Positions 8,285 to 16,619 of a DNA stretch of 64,000 nt are shown piece after piece; positions within the stretch are counted from its first letter, which is position 1; each line of letters begins with the position of its first letter. The DNA lies in contig NZ_CZPZ01000009.1 in assembly GCF_001458775.1 (NCBI RefSeq), positions 1 to 64,000 of the forward strand, given 5' to 3'. Under the pieces are notes generated by a model. It had not been told where the DNA came from. It did no database searches and saw only the letters and a list, made by a program, of their open reading frames with translations. A program made the position numbers and the translations under genes. The DNA is from Candidatus Nitrospira nitrificans (GTDB lineage: Bacteria > Nitrospirota > Nitrospiria > Nitrospirales > Nitrospiraceae).

Positions 8285-8644
8285 CTAGTGCTGCAACTCG
8301 TATTGAACCGCGTTGAGTAGTGCGTGGAGATCAAGCGGTTTCGGAAAGGTCTGCCGAGCCCCGAGGAGCTTCGCTTGGTGAAGGTCTTCGGCGGCACACC
8401 CGCTCATGGCGATGACCTTCACATCCAGGAACGCACGGGTCAATGCCAAGATCACGTCCAAGCCCGTCATCTCCGGCATCTCCAGATCCGTAATGACGAG
8501 ATCCACCGGTTGCTCACGGAACCGTTCGAGTCCCTGTCGGCCCGTCGCAGCCTCGCAGACCTGATAGCCGGCATCGTGCAGCACCTGAGCCAGGAGCGTG
8601 CGCACCGGCGTGTGATCCTCGATAATCAGAATGGTGGCTGCCAT
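8285..8644 (-). CDS. Stand-alone response-regulator receiver domain
   Basis: 119 residues forming a single CheY-like receiver: acidic pair Glu9-Asp10, phosphoacceptor Asp53 in VITDLEMPEM, Ser81 in VIAMSG, and Lys102 in FPKPLD. It ends after the last helix without an output domain, so it must act by protein contact or phosphotransfer. No histidine kinase is adjacent. The cytoplasmic partner is unknown. Confidence 0.93.
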   Translation of the reverse strand: MAATILIIEDHTPVRTLLAQVLHDAGYQVCEAATGRQGLERFREQPVDLVITDLEMPEMTGLDVILALTRAFLDVKVIAMSGCAAEDLHQAKLLGARQTFPKPLDLHALLNAVQYELQH

Positions 8645-8701
8645 AATCGTGGTGTCCCTTTCTCCCTGTGACGGTCCCCACTCAGGGAACCAGCCAGCTC
8701 A

Positions 8702-8947
8702 TTAGGCTGCCAGCGGTTCAAGGGACTCCGATTCCCTGGATAACGCGACGGTCTCCGGAACCGTCACAGCCGAGGGGTTGCCCATGATCGGCGTGGCGTG
8801 TCGCTGACGATGGTGGCGCATGACGGCGTCATCCCGATGGCCACAGTTAAAACAGCGCAAGGCACGATGCCACATCTCGCCATAGCCCCCTTCGAGATCA
8901 ATCATGTGCTCTTCCAGCATCAATCCCTGACAGCGTGTACAGCTCAT
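8702..8947 (-). CDS. Small zinc-ribbon protein
   Basis: 81 residues, with AAAGGAGG six bases before the ATG. CTRC near the start and CFNCGH at about 32-37 give two CxxC knuckles for one zinc. The rest is polar, with a His/Arg-rich linker (MRHHRQRHA) and an acidic tail. Short lone zinc ribbons of this type are common in Nitrospira; their role is unknown, possibly nucleic-acid binding. It precedes the receiver gene on the same strand. Confidence 0.8.
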   Translation of the reverse strand: MSCTRCQGLMLEEHMIDLEGGYGEMWHRALRCFNCGHRDDAVMRHHRQRHATPIMGNPSAVTVPETVALSRESESLEPLAA

Positions 8948-9263
8948 CGCAGCCCTCCTTTGGTGTTCACCTCGTGTGTGAAGTAACCGTATCAGGGATG
9001 GCGATTTGAGCTAGATCTGAAGGAAGTACTTCGAAAGAGGGGAGCAAGCGATGGGTCGCTTATTCATTGGTGCGCCTACGCCTATTGGTTCGAGAGTCTC
9101 AGATCCCCATTATGAGCACGGTGAGAGACTCGTAACGAGGGAATCCATCGCAGGCACCTACTGAAGAGTGGGCACTTCACCTACTTTGGAATATAGCCAT
9201 CGGAGTCAGACGCGGTATCCTGTCTCTAGCAAGACCATGGCTGGCATAGGGAGGGATCTGCGA
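8948..9263. other. Intergenic, nothing recognised
   Basis: The stretch holds the upstream region of the divergently transcribed zinc-ribbon gene. No ORF with a ribosome site and no strong hairpin beyond the short palindrome GAAGTACTTC at about 9025 is seen. Confidence 0.3.
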
Positions 9264-9443
9264 ATGATGAACCGCGAAGAATTTACACAATTCCTGAACG
9301 AGCTCCGGGCCGAATACGATCTTCCACCGAGGTTCAAGAAGGGCTCACTGATGTCCCCGAGCGAGGAAACGGATCACTATGAAGACGTTCTGACCGAAGA
9401 AGAGTGCTCCCGTCTACAGCCACAAGACGATGCACGTAGCTAG
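9264..9443 (+). CDS. Small acidic hypothetical protein
   Basis: 59 residues from ATG 9264 (MMNREEFTQFLNELRAEYDL), which has GGAGG nine bases upstream; the frame is open further up to 9168 but without such a site. Acidic, helical N-terminal half, then PPRFKKGSLMSPSEETDHYE. Cytoplasmic by appearance; no family recognised. Confidence 0.5.
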   Translation: MMNREEFTQFLNELRAEYDLPPRFKKGSLMSPSEETDHYEDVLTEEECSRLQPQDDARS

Positions 9444-9556
9444 AACGCGAAGAGGGCGGAGGGCGCAATCCTGACACAGGACGATAGGGAAACCTTTGCC
9501 ATGGTTTTGTATTCATCCCCTGTTTTAAGAATTGTGGAAAGCTGAAAGACACCGTA

Positions 9557-9847
9557 ATGCCAGACTATAAGCATCGTACAATCAAGTTGGCGCCTAAGAA
9601 GCAGGGTGATGAGACGTGGGGTTGCGCGTATCGCATTATTGAAACCAGCTCCTCCGGCTGGAGGTTTCACAAAGGGTATTCGTACGGCAGTTTTGGATCT
9701 CGCCAAGAGGCAGCAACGGCAGCTCTTGTGGAAGCGAAACGGATCGTGGACGCCCTCGAACCTCTTACACATCGTCCCTGGCCAAAACCCAGCGCGGTTC
9801 TTCGTAATTATGAGAATAGGATCAGAAGGTTTCTTGCTTGGTCATGA
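9557..9847 (+). CDS. Hypothetical protein with one compact domain
   Basis: 96 residues, beginning MPDYKHRTIKLAPKKQGDE. The segment TWGCAYRIIETSSSGWRFHK followed by YGSFGSRQEAATAALVEAKR looks like a short beta-sheet plus helix, as in small DUF domains built for single-protein stress or RNA-binding roles; the assignment is a guess. No signal peptide. It is convergent with nhaA. Confidence 0.5.
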   Translation: MPDYKHRTIKLAPKKQGDETWGCAYRIIETSSSGWRFHKGYSYGSFGSRQEAATAALVEAKRIVDALEPLTHRPWPKPSAVLRNYENRIRRFLAWS

Positions 9848-9905
9848 AGAGAGCCCCCGTCCCCAGCATCCGTCCATACCGGTCTTTGCCAGGCCCCGCG
9901 CTTCT

Positions 9906-11096
9906 TCAGTCATCAGCTTCTCGTACCCCGCCTTTTCGGAGTGTCAGCCAAAGCACGAGATACCCGGCCATGGCCGAGAGGAGGGATCCAAGCAGAATCC
10001 CAATGCGCACATCGAACAGCGCTGGCCGCTGGAGTTCCTCAAAGGCGAGCCCGCCGATGAACAGACTCATGGTGAAGCCGACTCCGCACAGGATAGCGAC
10101 CCCATAGAGCTGGAGCGTGGTGACTCCACGCGGCAGACGGGCGATCCCGAGCCATACTCCAGCCATGCAGAATAGGAAGACTCCGAGTTGCTTGCCGAGG
10201 AACAGCCCCAGCGTAATGCCAAGGGACACCGGGTGGGTCAGACTATGGAGGGAGACCTCGGCCAAGGGAACCCCGGCATTGAAGAAGGCAAAGAGCGGTA
10301 AGGTCACAAAGGCCACCGCCGTGTGCAGTTCATTTTCTAGGAAGCGGAGCGGAGAATGATTCCGGTTCGTCGCATCGGTGAGGGGAATAAACATCGCCAG
10401 CAGGACGCCCGCAAGCGTCGCATGTACGCCAGACTTCAGCACCGCGATCCACATCACGAGGCCCACCAAGGCATAGAGAGGAATGGCCGTGAGACCGCTA
10501 TAGTTGATGAGCAGGAGGACCACCAAGCAGCCTCCGGCAGTCCACACCATGACAGGGGAGAGACTAGAGCTATAAAAGATCGCCACGATTACAATGGCGC
10601 CGATATCATCAAAGATGGCAAGCGATACTAAAAACACCTTGAGAGAAAGTGGGACTCGTGGACCGAGCAGTGAGAGAATGCCCAACGAAAAGGCTGTATC
10701 GGTTGCCATGGGAATCGCCCAGCCCTGCATGTCTCCTGGCTGATCATAATTGACCCACCAGTAGAGCCCAGCAGGTATCACCATTCCGCCGAGCGCGCCA
10801 AGAGCCGGAAGCCCTATATTGGCCGCATCGGACAATTCGCCTTCCATGATCTCCCGTTTCAGCTCCATGCCGACCAGAAAGAAAAATAGCACCATGAGAC
10901 CATCATTGATCCAGAGCAGGAGAGGTTTATGAATCTGGAGGCTCCCAAACTGCACTCCCATGGGAATTTGGAGCAGGCTCTCATACAGATGCTTCAGATC
11001 GGTATTGGCGCACACCATGGCGAGTCCTGCTGCCACGATCAGCAGTATGCCAGCGGCGGATTCCAGTTTGAGGAATGTGCGGATAGTGCTCAACAT
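9906..11096 (-). CDS. nhaA: Na+/H+ antiporter NhaA
   Basis: About 396 residues; the ATG at 11096 (MLSTIRTFLKLESAAGILLI) matches the family start better than the one at 11108. The protein is an 11-12 helix inner-membrane antiporter that expels sodium in exchange for protons. Key features are present: MATDTAFSLGILSLLG (discontinuous helix IV), the ion-binding aspartate pair in LAIFDDIGAIVIVA (about residues 161-162), and GVGFTMSLFIGGLAF (helix XI). Full-length and apparently intact. It stands alone on its strand, so it is probably transcribed by itself. Confidence 0.96.
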   Translation of the reverse strand: MLSTIRTFLKLESAAGILLIVAAGLAMVCANTDLKHLYESLLQIPMGVQFGSLQIHKPLLLWINDGLMVLFFFLVGMELKREIMEGELSDAANIGLPALGALGGMVIPAGLYWWVNYDQPGDMQGWAIPMATDTAFSLGILSLLGPRVPLSLKVFLVSLAIFDDIGAIVIVAIFYSSSLSPVMVWTAGGCLVVLLLINYSGLTAIPLYALVGLVMWIAVLKSGVHATLAGVLLAMFIPLTDATNRNHSPLRFLENELHTAVAFVTLPLFAFFNAGVPLAEVSLHSLTHPVSLGITLGLFLGKQLGVFLFCMAGVWLGIARLPRGVTTLQLYGVAILCGVGFTMSLFIGGLAFEELQRPALFDVRIGILLGSLLSAMAGYLVLWLTLRKGGVREADD

Positions 11097-11373
11097 GTAG
11101 TGGCCCATGCACCGTCGTCTACCGTGTCTGGAGTTTTGAAGAGTGGAGGATGGTCGCGGGACGAAAATGCTCTAGTAAGAGTGCCGGGCAGCGTGTCCGC
11201 TATGTGCTTCTTTCACATGAGGGACAGTCGCTCATTAGGCTTTCAGGAGGAACTCCAGCGTGTTGTACCCCGGCGCCTCAGGTGGCAATCATACTCGGTG
11301 AGGGCACCAGTTTACTAGGCTCTCATTTTATCATTACTTGTCGTTGCCAATGAGGGAAACAACGCCATGCATC

Positions 11374-11481
11374 TCACTGACCCGGCGGTGTATATCCCGT
11401 ATTCATCATCGCCCACACAATAATAGCCAGGGCGAACGCGCCCAGAATAACGTAGGTGATGATGTCTGCTGGTCCAGGCAT
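11374..11481 (-). CDS. 35-residue single-helix membrane peptide
   Basis: The frame starts at ATG 11481 and ends at TGA 11374-11376. It encodes MPGPADIITYVILGAFALAI followed by IVWAMMNTGYTPPGQ, one transmembrane helix with short tails. The ribosome site AAGGAGGTGA is near-perfect and well spaced, which is the main support. It could be a small subunit of a membrane complex. It lies just upstream of nhaA on the same strand, separated by about 270 bases. Confidence 0.6.
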   Translation of the reverse strand: MPGPADIITYVILGAFALAIIVWAMMNTGYTPPGQ

Positions 11482-11519
11482 GGTCTCACCTCCTTGCGGC
11501 GGCAGTGATGCCAAAAAGA

Positions 11520-11549
11520 AAGCCCCGCCCTTTTCCAAGGACGGAGCTT
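11520..11549 (-). terminator. Rho-independent terminator, minus strand
   Basis: Reading the minus strand, AAGCTCCGTCCTT pairs with AAGGGCGGGGCTT (13 bp, two G-T pairs, loop GGAA) and is followed by TCTTTTT. It lies just before the ribosome site of the 35-residue peptide gene, so it ends an upstream minus-strand transcript (possibly the 28-residue ORF) or attenuates the next one. Confidence 0.75.
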
Positions 11550-12038
11550 AGGAGAACAGCGCAATTTTTATATTTCGTTCCTGATAGCGTTTCCGCCACC
11601 CCGTTCAAAATATTTCCACTGCTCTGTCCTGTTTGCAGGTTATCGCGTTATAGGTTGAGCCGGTACTAGCAAAACCCCCTGAACGAAGCTTTGGCTGTGA
11701 TGTGTTCCCAAGACCATCAACAAGAATCAGCCGCCAAAGCTGTTTCCCACTTTGGCGCGCTTGTCTCGGTACTTCTTCAGTAAATCCTTCGCGGCTTCTT
11801 CGATTTTGTCGTTTAGTCGAGGTCAGGAGTCTGCGGATCCGGTAACATTTTAGGGCTTCTTCCAGTGGCGCCTTCAGACCTAGACGTTATCGTAAAAATG
11901 GAATCCCGCAGGGAAACATTTCGAAACAGTAGCGGAAACGTTATTTCAATCCGAATGTACAAACTGCGCTGTTCTAGAAAGCTCCGTTCTTGGAAGAGCA
12001 CGGAGCTTTCTTTTTGCTGCTGCTCCATTCTGCCTTTT
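11550..12038. other. Mostly non-coding, with one strong hairpin
   Basis: A perfect 11-bp stem, AGAAAGCTCCG (11976-11986) with CGGAGCTTTCT (12001-12011), is followed on the plus strand by TTTTGC and could terminate a plus-strand transcript or small RNA. A minus-strand frame near 11720-11820 reads like a protein C-terminus (KIEEAAKDLLKKYRDKRA) but has no start codon. It may be the end of a degraded gene. Confidence 0.45.
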
Positions 12039-12125
12039 TCAAAGCAGGGCACGTAAGAGGTGGATGCTGAGGATATCCAAGCCTACCGATCCTATAACTG
12101 ACGCGAGGACATAGGCCATGGCCAT
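12039..12125 (-). CDS. 28-residue hydrophobic peptide
   Basis: ATG 12125 to TGA 12039 encodes MAMAYVLASVIGSVGLDILS then IHLLRALL. A strong site, GGAGGTGA, lies seven bases upstream. The composition fits one short membrane helix. It is the second tiny membrane ORF in this stretch. Evidence is limited to the ribosome site and hydrophobicity. Confidence 0.4.
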   Translation of the reverse strand: MAMAYVLASVIGSVGLDILSIHLLRALL

Positions 12126-12233
12126 ACTCCAATCACCTCCAATACACATGGAGGCGGTCTTAAGTGAAAAGGCCGAAAAGGTGGTGAAGATCGTGCAATA
12201 AATAGGAAGACTTTGCTGGACAATTGCGCCGGA

Positions 12234-12266
12234 GCCAGACCACCAGTTGTTACCTGGTGGTCTGGC
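12234..12266 (-). other. 13-bp perfect hairpin over the metallothionein stop codon
   Basis: GCCAGACCACCAG (12234-12246) pairs with CTGGTGGTCTGGC (12254-12266), loop of 7. The stop codon (12250-12252) sits in the loop. No T-tract follows on either strand, so it may stabilise the 3' end of the short mRNA rather than terminate it. Confidence 0.6.
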
Positions 12267-12393
12267 ACCCCTGATGGTTGCAGCCGCAGGCTTTTCCCTC
12301 GGTGCGGGAGCTGCGGCATGCGTCGGAGCAGAATTCTTTTCCCGCTTCAGCGGAACAGGTACACGGAGGATGGGCGCATTTCTTCTCCGCCAT
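12250..12393 (-). CDS. Bacterial metallothionein
   Basis: 47 residues from ATG 12393 with AGGAGG four bases upstream; the extension to 12444 is not supported. Nine cysteines and two histidines follow the SmtA/BmtA pattern: KCAHPPCTCS, FCSDAC, then ACGCNHQGC. The family binds zinc, cadmium or copper in a four-metal cluster and buffers or detoxifies metals in the cytoplasm. No SmtB-type regulator is next to it. Its presence makes sense in an organism dependent on copper enzymes, but its metal is not known. Confidence 0.9.
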   Translation of the reverse strand: MAEKKCAHPPCTCSAEAGKEFCSDACRSSRTEGKACGCNHQGCQTTR

Positions 12394-12482
12394 GATTCCT
12401 CCTGGAGTTAAGTTGCTGTGAACACGCGTTCGTACCGTGCACACGTTCTTTCTCCTTCAATCCTTTATCGAATCGGACCGCC

Positions 12483-12794
12483 TCAATTATCCCGCTGCAA
12501 GGTCGTCGTATGGCCCTGATCGGTCACATAGGCTTTGACCATGTCGCCCACCACCACCTTATCCAGCTTGGTGCTCTTATCGACATGGATCCTATACTGT
12601 TTCCCGTCGTTATCTTTTATGGAGTAGAACTCTCCCTCGATATTCATCAATGTCCCTTTGATCGTATCTTTAGTCAGGCGTTCTTTGATGGTGGGACTCG
12701 CTTCTTTCTCCGCCATGGTATCGGCTGCGTAGGTTACACCGATTCCACCGCCTAATAGTCCAGCTATAAACATCGAGATCAATCCTGTTTTCAT
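12483..12794 (-). CDS. Small exported protein, OB-like
   Basis: 103 residues from ATG 12794, since AAGGAGG stands five bases ahead of this second ATG and only two ahead of the first. A Sec signal (MKTGLISMFIAGLLGGGIGV, cut after TYA) leads to a mature part with IKGTLMNIEGEFYSIKDNDG and VGDMVKAYVTDQGHTTTL. These look like short beta-strands of an OB-type or DUF5666-like fold. Periplasmic; function unknown. Confidence 0.72.
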   Translation of the reverse strand: MKTGLISMFIAGLLGGGIGVTYAADTMAEKEASPTIKERLTKDTIKGTLMNIEGEFYSIKDNDGKQYRIHVDKSTKLDKVVVGDMVKAYVTDQGHTTTLQRDN

Positions 12795-13379
12795 CATGGC
12801 CTCCTTATTTTCTGTGATCTTCGCATGGAACCCCGAATCGTGAACCGGGGGAAAACCCTGGAGAGGTTCGGGCATGCCTATTCGTGCGGAGTCGGAGGCT
12901 CACGTCGGATGAAGTAAAAACTGAGGAACTCTTCTAGCCTGTAGAGCCTGCCGGGTCATGCGTGGGAAAGCTGCAACAAGACAGAGTTTACATTCTTGGG
13001 GGATGGAACCCTGCTAGGCCGTACATGCCGGAAGGAAGATGAAGATGGTGCGGTTTCGTTCGATGTTTTGTGAGGATGGGACTCTAAAAGCATGGGCCGT
13101 TTGAGCCCTCTGCAACAACAGGTACCGTTTATTAAACGTGTCCCTACGAACGGTCGAACGATGACGGTGATTGGCAAATGAGAACCATCTTTTGGTCCGA
13201 GATCAGAAAATCCGTCTACTGAGGACCGATGCAGATGATATCAGCAAAGTCGGCCGCATCCGCACTTGTGACGTGCCGCCCAGTGGCATTTTAAAAGTAT
13301 GTTAGGCTGATTTGCTTGTGATTGTGTTCCCAGGGTTCTCCATGGTTGCATGGAGTATGATGTTCCAGCATGATATGCC
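12795..13379. other. Intergenic, nothing recognised
   Basis: Upstream regions of the exported protein (minus) and of the GH13 operon (plus). Short ORFs here have no ribosome site and no sensible composition. Confidence 0.3.
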
Positions 13380-14995
13380 ATGACCGTGGCGTGGCACGAG
13401 AATGCCGTATTGTATGCCGTGGATATTGCCGCGTTTCAGGACTCCAACGGGATGGCATTGGAGACTTCCGTGGGTTGACCAATCGACTTCCTTACCTGGC
13501 CGATCTCGGCATCACGTGTCTCTGGCTCTTGCCATTTTTCCCATCGCCTGGGAAAGACAACGGTTACGACGTCTCTAACTATTATGAGGTTCATGCCGAC
13601 GTCGGCAGTCTGAACGACTTCATGGAATGCGTGCACCGTGCCGGAGAGTTGGGGATCCGCATTCTCCTTGATCTGGTCATCGACCATACCTCGGATCAAC
13701 ACCCGTGGTTCCAGGCGGCGCGGCGGGATCGGCAGTCACGCTACCGCTCGTATTATTTTTGGGCCGATGCCCCCTCTCCGCCCGAGCCGGGCCATGGCCC
13801 GATCTTTCCAGACCAAGAAATGACCGTCTGGACGTATGACGAGGTGGCGGGACAGTACTACTATCATCGGTTCTATCGATTCGAACCCGACTTGAACGCC
13901 TTTAATCCAGAGGTTCGACAAGAATTCCTGCGTATCATGGACTTTTGGCTGTCTTTGGGCGTGGCAGGGTTCCGTATCGATGCCGCCTCGCATCTGATTG
14001 AAGCGGGTCCTCACCAGGTCGGACCGGGAAAGGAGGACCATGACATTCTGAAGGAGCTCCGCACGTATGCGGACCGCCGTCGTCAGGGGACTGTGTTAGT
14101 GGGAGAAGCCGACGTCGAGCCGGATCAGCTGACGACTTACTTCGGCACCGGCGATGAATTGCACATGCTGTATAATTTTTATCTCGATAATTACCTCTTT
14201 CTGGCGCTCGCCGAAGAACGGGCCGAACCGTTGACGCATGCATTACAAAGACTCCCTTTACTCCCCGAGCCCTGCCGATGGATCAACTTCTTGCGTAACC
14301 TCGATGAGCTGGACCTCGAACGGTTAACGGAGCGGGAGCGGGAAGTGGTCTATGAGGCTTTTGCGCCCGACGAGGACATGAGAATTTTTGGGCGGGGTAT
14401 TCGCCGGCGGCTGGCTCCGATGGTGCACGACCGGCGCAAGCGTGAAATGGCGATGAGTCTTCTCTTCACCTTGCCCGGCATTCCGCTCGTCGTGTATGGA
14501 GACGAGATCGGCATGGGCGAAGACTTGTCGCTTCCTGGCCGTAGCGCAGTCCGGACGGCGATGCAATGGGCACCGACGCCGAACGGGGGATTCTCCGATG
14601 CCGCACGGGAGCGTCTCCGCCGTCCGCTCATCGACGGAGGCGCCTTCGGCTACGACCAGGTCAATGTGAGCGATCAACAGACTGATCCCGCATCATGTCT
14701 CAATTGGATGAAACGGCTCATCGCAGCCCGGAGGGCCTATCCGACGTGGGGATCGGGCATCTATCGTAACGCAGAGGGGGGAGGATCGGCCGTCCTCGTC
14801 CATGAATGTATCGGTCGCGGTGACCGCCTTCTTGCGCTCCATAATTTGACCGGTAAAGATCAGCCTCTCTCCTTACCTTCGTCACAGATCGATCAACGCG
14901 TGGCGATTTTCTCGAGCACCGGTCACGAGCACTCTGACTCGCCATCGCTGGTATTGGAGCCGTATGGATACCGCTGGTATCGCGTGGCCCTCTGA
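13380..14995 (+). CDS. GH13 trehalose-synthase-like enzyme, with a 1-base frameshift near its start
   Basis: The true N-terminus reads MTVAWHENAVLYAVDIAAFQ from ATG 13380, then a frame change at GGG 13449-13451. There AAC GGG ATG GC should be AAC GGG GAT GGC to give the family's DSNGDGIGDFRG. The rest is an intact (beta/alpha)8 GH13 catalytic domain: VIDHTSDQHPWF, nucleophile Asp in GFRIDAASH, acid/base Glu in LVGEADVE, third Asp in NFLRNLDELDL. The family interconverts maltose and trehalose or acts on alpha-glucosides. No maltokinase domain follows. The missing G is either a sequencing/assembly slip in a G run or a real inactivation. Confidence 0.88.
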
Positions 14996-16619
14996 TTCTC
15001 CTGCGTCGGACCCCGGCTCGACGATGCCAACCCGCTGGTGGCAGCGGGGTGTCATTTATCAGATTTATCCCCGCTCGCTTGCCGATAGCAATGGCGATGG
15101 CATCGGCGATTTGCGAGGAATCATCGGCAAGGTGGACTATCTCTCGTGGTTGGGCGTGGATGCGGTGTGGCTGTCTCCCATTTACCCGTCTCCGATGGTC
15201 GACTTTGGCTACGATGTCGCGGACTACACCGAGATCGACCCTCTCTTCGGCACGTGGCGTGATTTCGACGATCTCCTGGACACACTGCACCGGTACGGGA
15301 TCAAACTGATTCTTGATTTTGTGCCCAACCATACCTCAGATCGACATCCGTGGTTCCTGGAATCACGTGCTTCGCGGTCCAATGTCAAACGGGACTGGTA
15401 CATCTGGCAGGATTCGGCCTCGGACGGAGGACCACCAAATAATTGGATGAGTGTGTTTGGTGGCAGCGCCTGGGAGTGGGATCCGCCCACGGGCCAGTAC
15501 TATTACCATGCCTATCTGAAGCAGCAGCCGGACGTGAATTGGCGTAACCCGGAGCTCCGAGAAGCGATGCACCAGGCCATGCGGTTCTGGTTGAATCGTG
15601 GCGTGGACGGGTTTCGCATGGATGTGATCTGGCACTTGGTGAAGGACGAGCAGCTCCGCAGCAATCCACCAAACCCTGACTATCACCCAGGGCTGTGGCC
15701 CTCTCGCCGCTTCCTGTCGACCTATACGACTGACCGGCCCGAGGTCCATGACATCATCGCGGGAATGCGGCGTGTCGTCGATGCCCATGACGATCGTCTG
15801 TTGATCGGTGAAATTTACCTTCCCATCGAGCGTCTCGTCACGTATTACGGGACAGGTGGAACCGGTCTTCACCTGCCGTTCAACTTCCAGCTTGTGGAAT
15901 TGCCTTGGCGGGCCGATGAGATTGAAAAGGCAGTGGATACCTACGAGGCAGCCCTCCCCAAAGAGGGATGGCCGAATTGGGTATTAGGCAACCACGACAA
16001 ATCGCGGATCGCCACGCGGATTGGTCAGGAGCAGGCCAGGATTGCGGCGGTGTTGCTGCTCACCCTCCGCGGCACACCAATCCTTTATTATGGCGATGAA
16101 ATCGGTATGACCAACGTCCCGATTCCTAGGGACCGTGTTCACGATCCATGGGAACACACCATGCCCGGGTTCGGCGTGGGTCGGGATCCTGTGCGCACTC
16201 CCATGCAGTGGGATGCATCACCCCACGCAGGCTTCACCACCGGAACGCCGTGGCTCCCGATTTCGGAGGATTTTGAAAGCACGAATGTGGCCGCGCAGCG
16301 CGAGACCCCTGCGTCACTCCTACGGCTGTACCATCGTCTAATCCATCTCCGGCGCCATGAGCCGGTCCTCGTGTTGGGAGACTACCACCGACTTTCATCT
16401 CCCCCTGAGATCATGCTGTTTTTTCGCCGTCTAGGCGACCGCCGGTGTTTGGTGGCATTGAATTTTACGGCGCATCGCCAGATCATCTCCGGTCTTCCTC
16501 ACGAGCTTGTGTTTAGGCGCGTGACTCTGTCGACTCAGCCTGAGAGGGAAGGAAAGGTTGTGGGTTCGCCCGCCTATCTTGAACCCAACGAAGGCCTGAT
16601 TTCGATCTACACGATTTGA
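14964..16619 (+). CDS. GH13 alpha-glucosidase
   Basis: 551 residues; a later start at 15024 (MPTRWWQRGVIYQIYPRSLA) is equally possible. The order of motifs is that of oligo-1,6-glucosidase or alpha-glucosidase: DSNGDGIGDLRG, LDFVPNHTSDRHPWF, nucleophile Asp in GFRMDVIWH, acid/base Glu in LIGEIYLP, Asp in LGNHDKSRI, then a C-terminal beta domain. It hydrolyses or transfers alpha-glucosyl groups, in the cytoplasm as no signal is seen. It overlaps the preceding GH13 gene by 32 bases and should be translated with it, suggesting one pathway of trehalose, maltose or glycogen-derived sugar use. Confidence 0.95.
   Translation: MDTAGIAWPSDSPASDPGSTMPTRWWQRGVIYQIYPRSLADSNGDGIGDLRGIIGKVDYLSWLGVDAVWLSPIYPSPMVDFGYDVADYTEIDPLFGTWRDFDDLLDTLHRYGIKLILDFVPNHTSDRHPWFLESRASRSNVKRDWYIWQDSASDGGPPNNWMSVFGGSAWEWDPPTGQYYYHAYLKQQPDVNWRNPELREAMHQAMRFWLNRGVDGFRMDVIWHLVKDEQLRSNPPNPDYHPGLWPSRRFLSTYTTDRPEVHDIIAGMRRVVDAHDDRLLIGEIYLPIERLVTYYGTGGTGLHLPFNFQLVELPWRADEIEKAVDTYEAALPKEGWPNWVLGNHDKSRIATRIGQEQARIAAVLLLTLRGTPILYYGDEIGMTNVPIPRDRVHDPWEHTMPGFGVGRDPVRTPMQWDASPHAGFTTGTPWLPISEDFESTNVAAQRETPASLLRLYHRLIHLRRHEPVLVLGDYHRLSSPPEIMLFFRRLGDRRCLVALNFTAHRQIISGLPHELVFRRVTLSTQPEREGKVVGSPAYLEPNEGLISIYTI

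Noticed and set aside
11865-12056. Plus-strand ORF across the hairpin at 11976-12016
   Set aside because: It is driven by the hairpin sequence and lacks a ribosome site; the minus-strand 28-residue ORF has better support.
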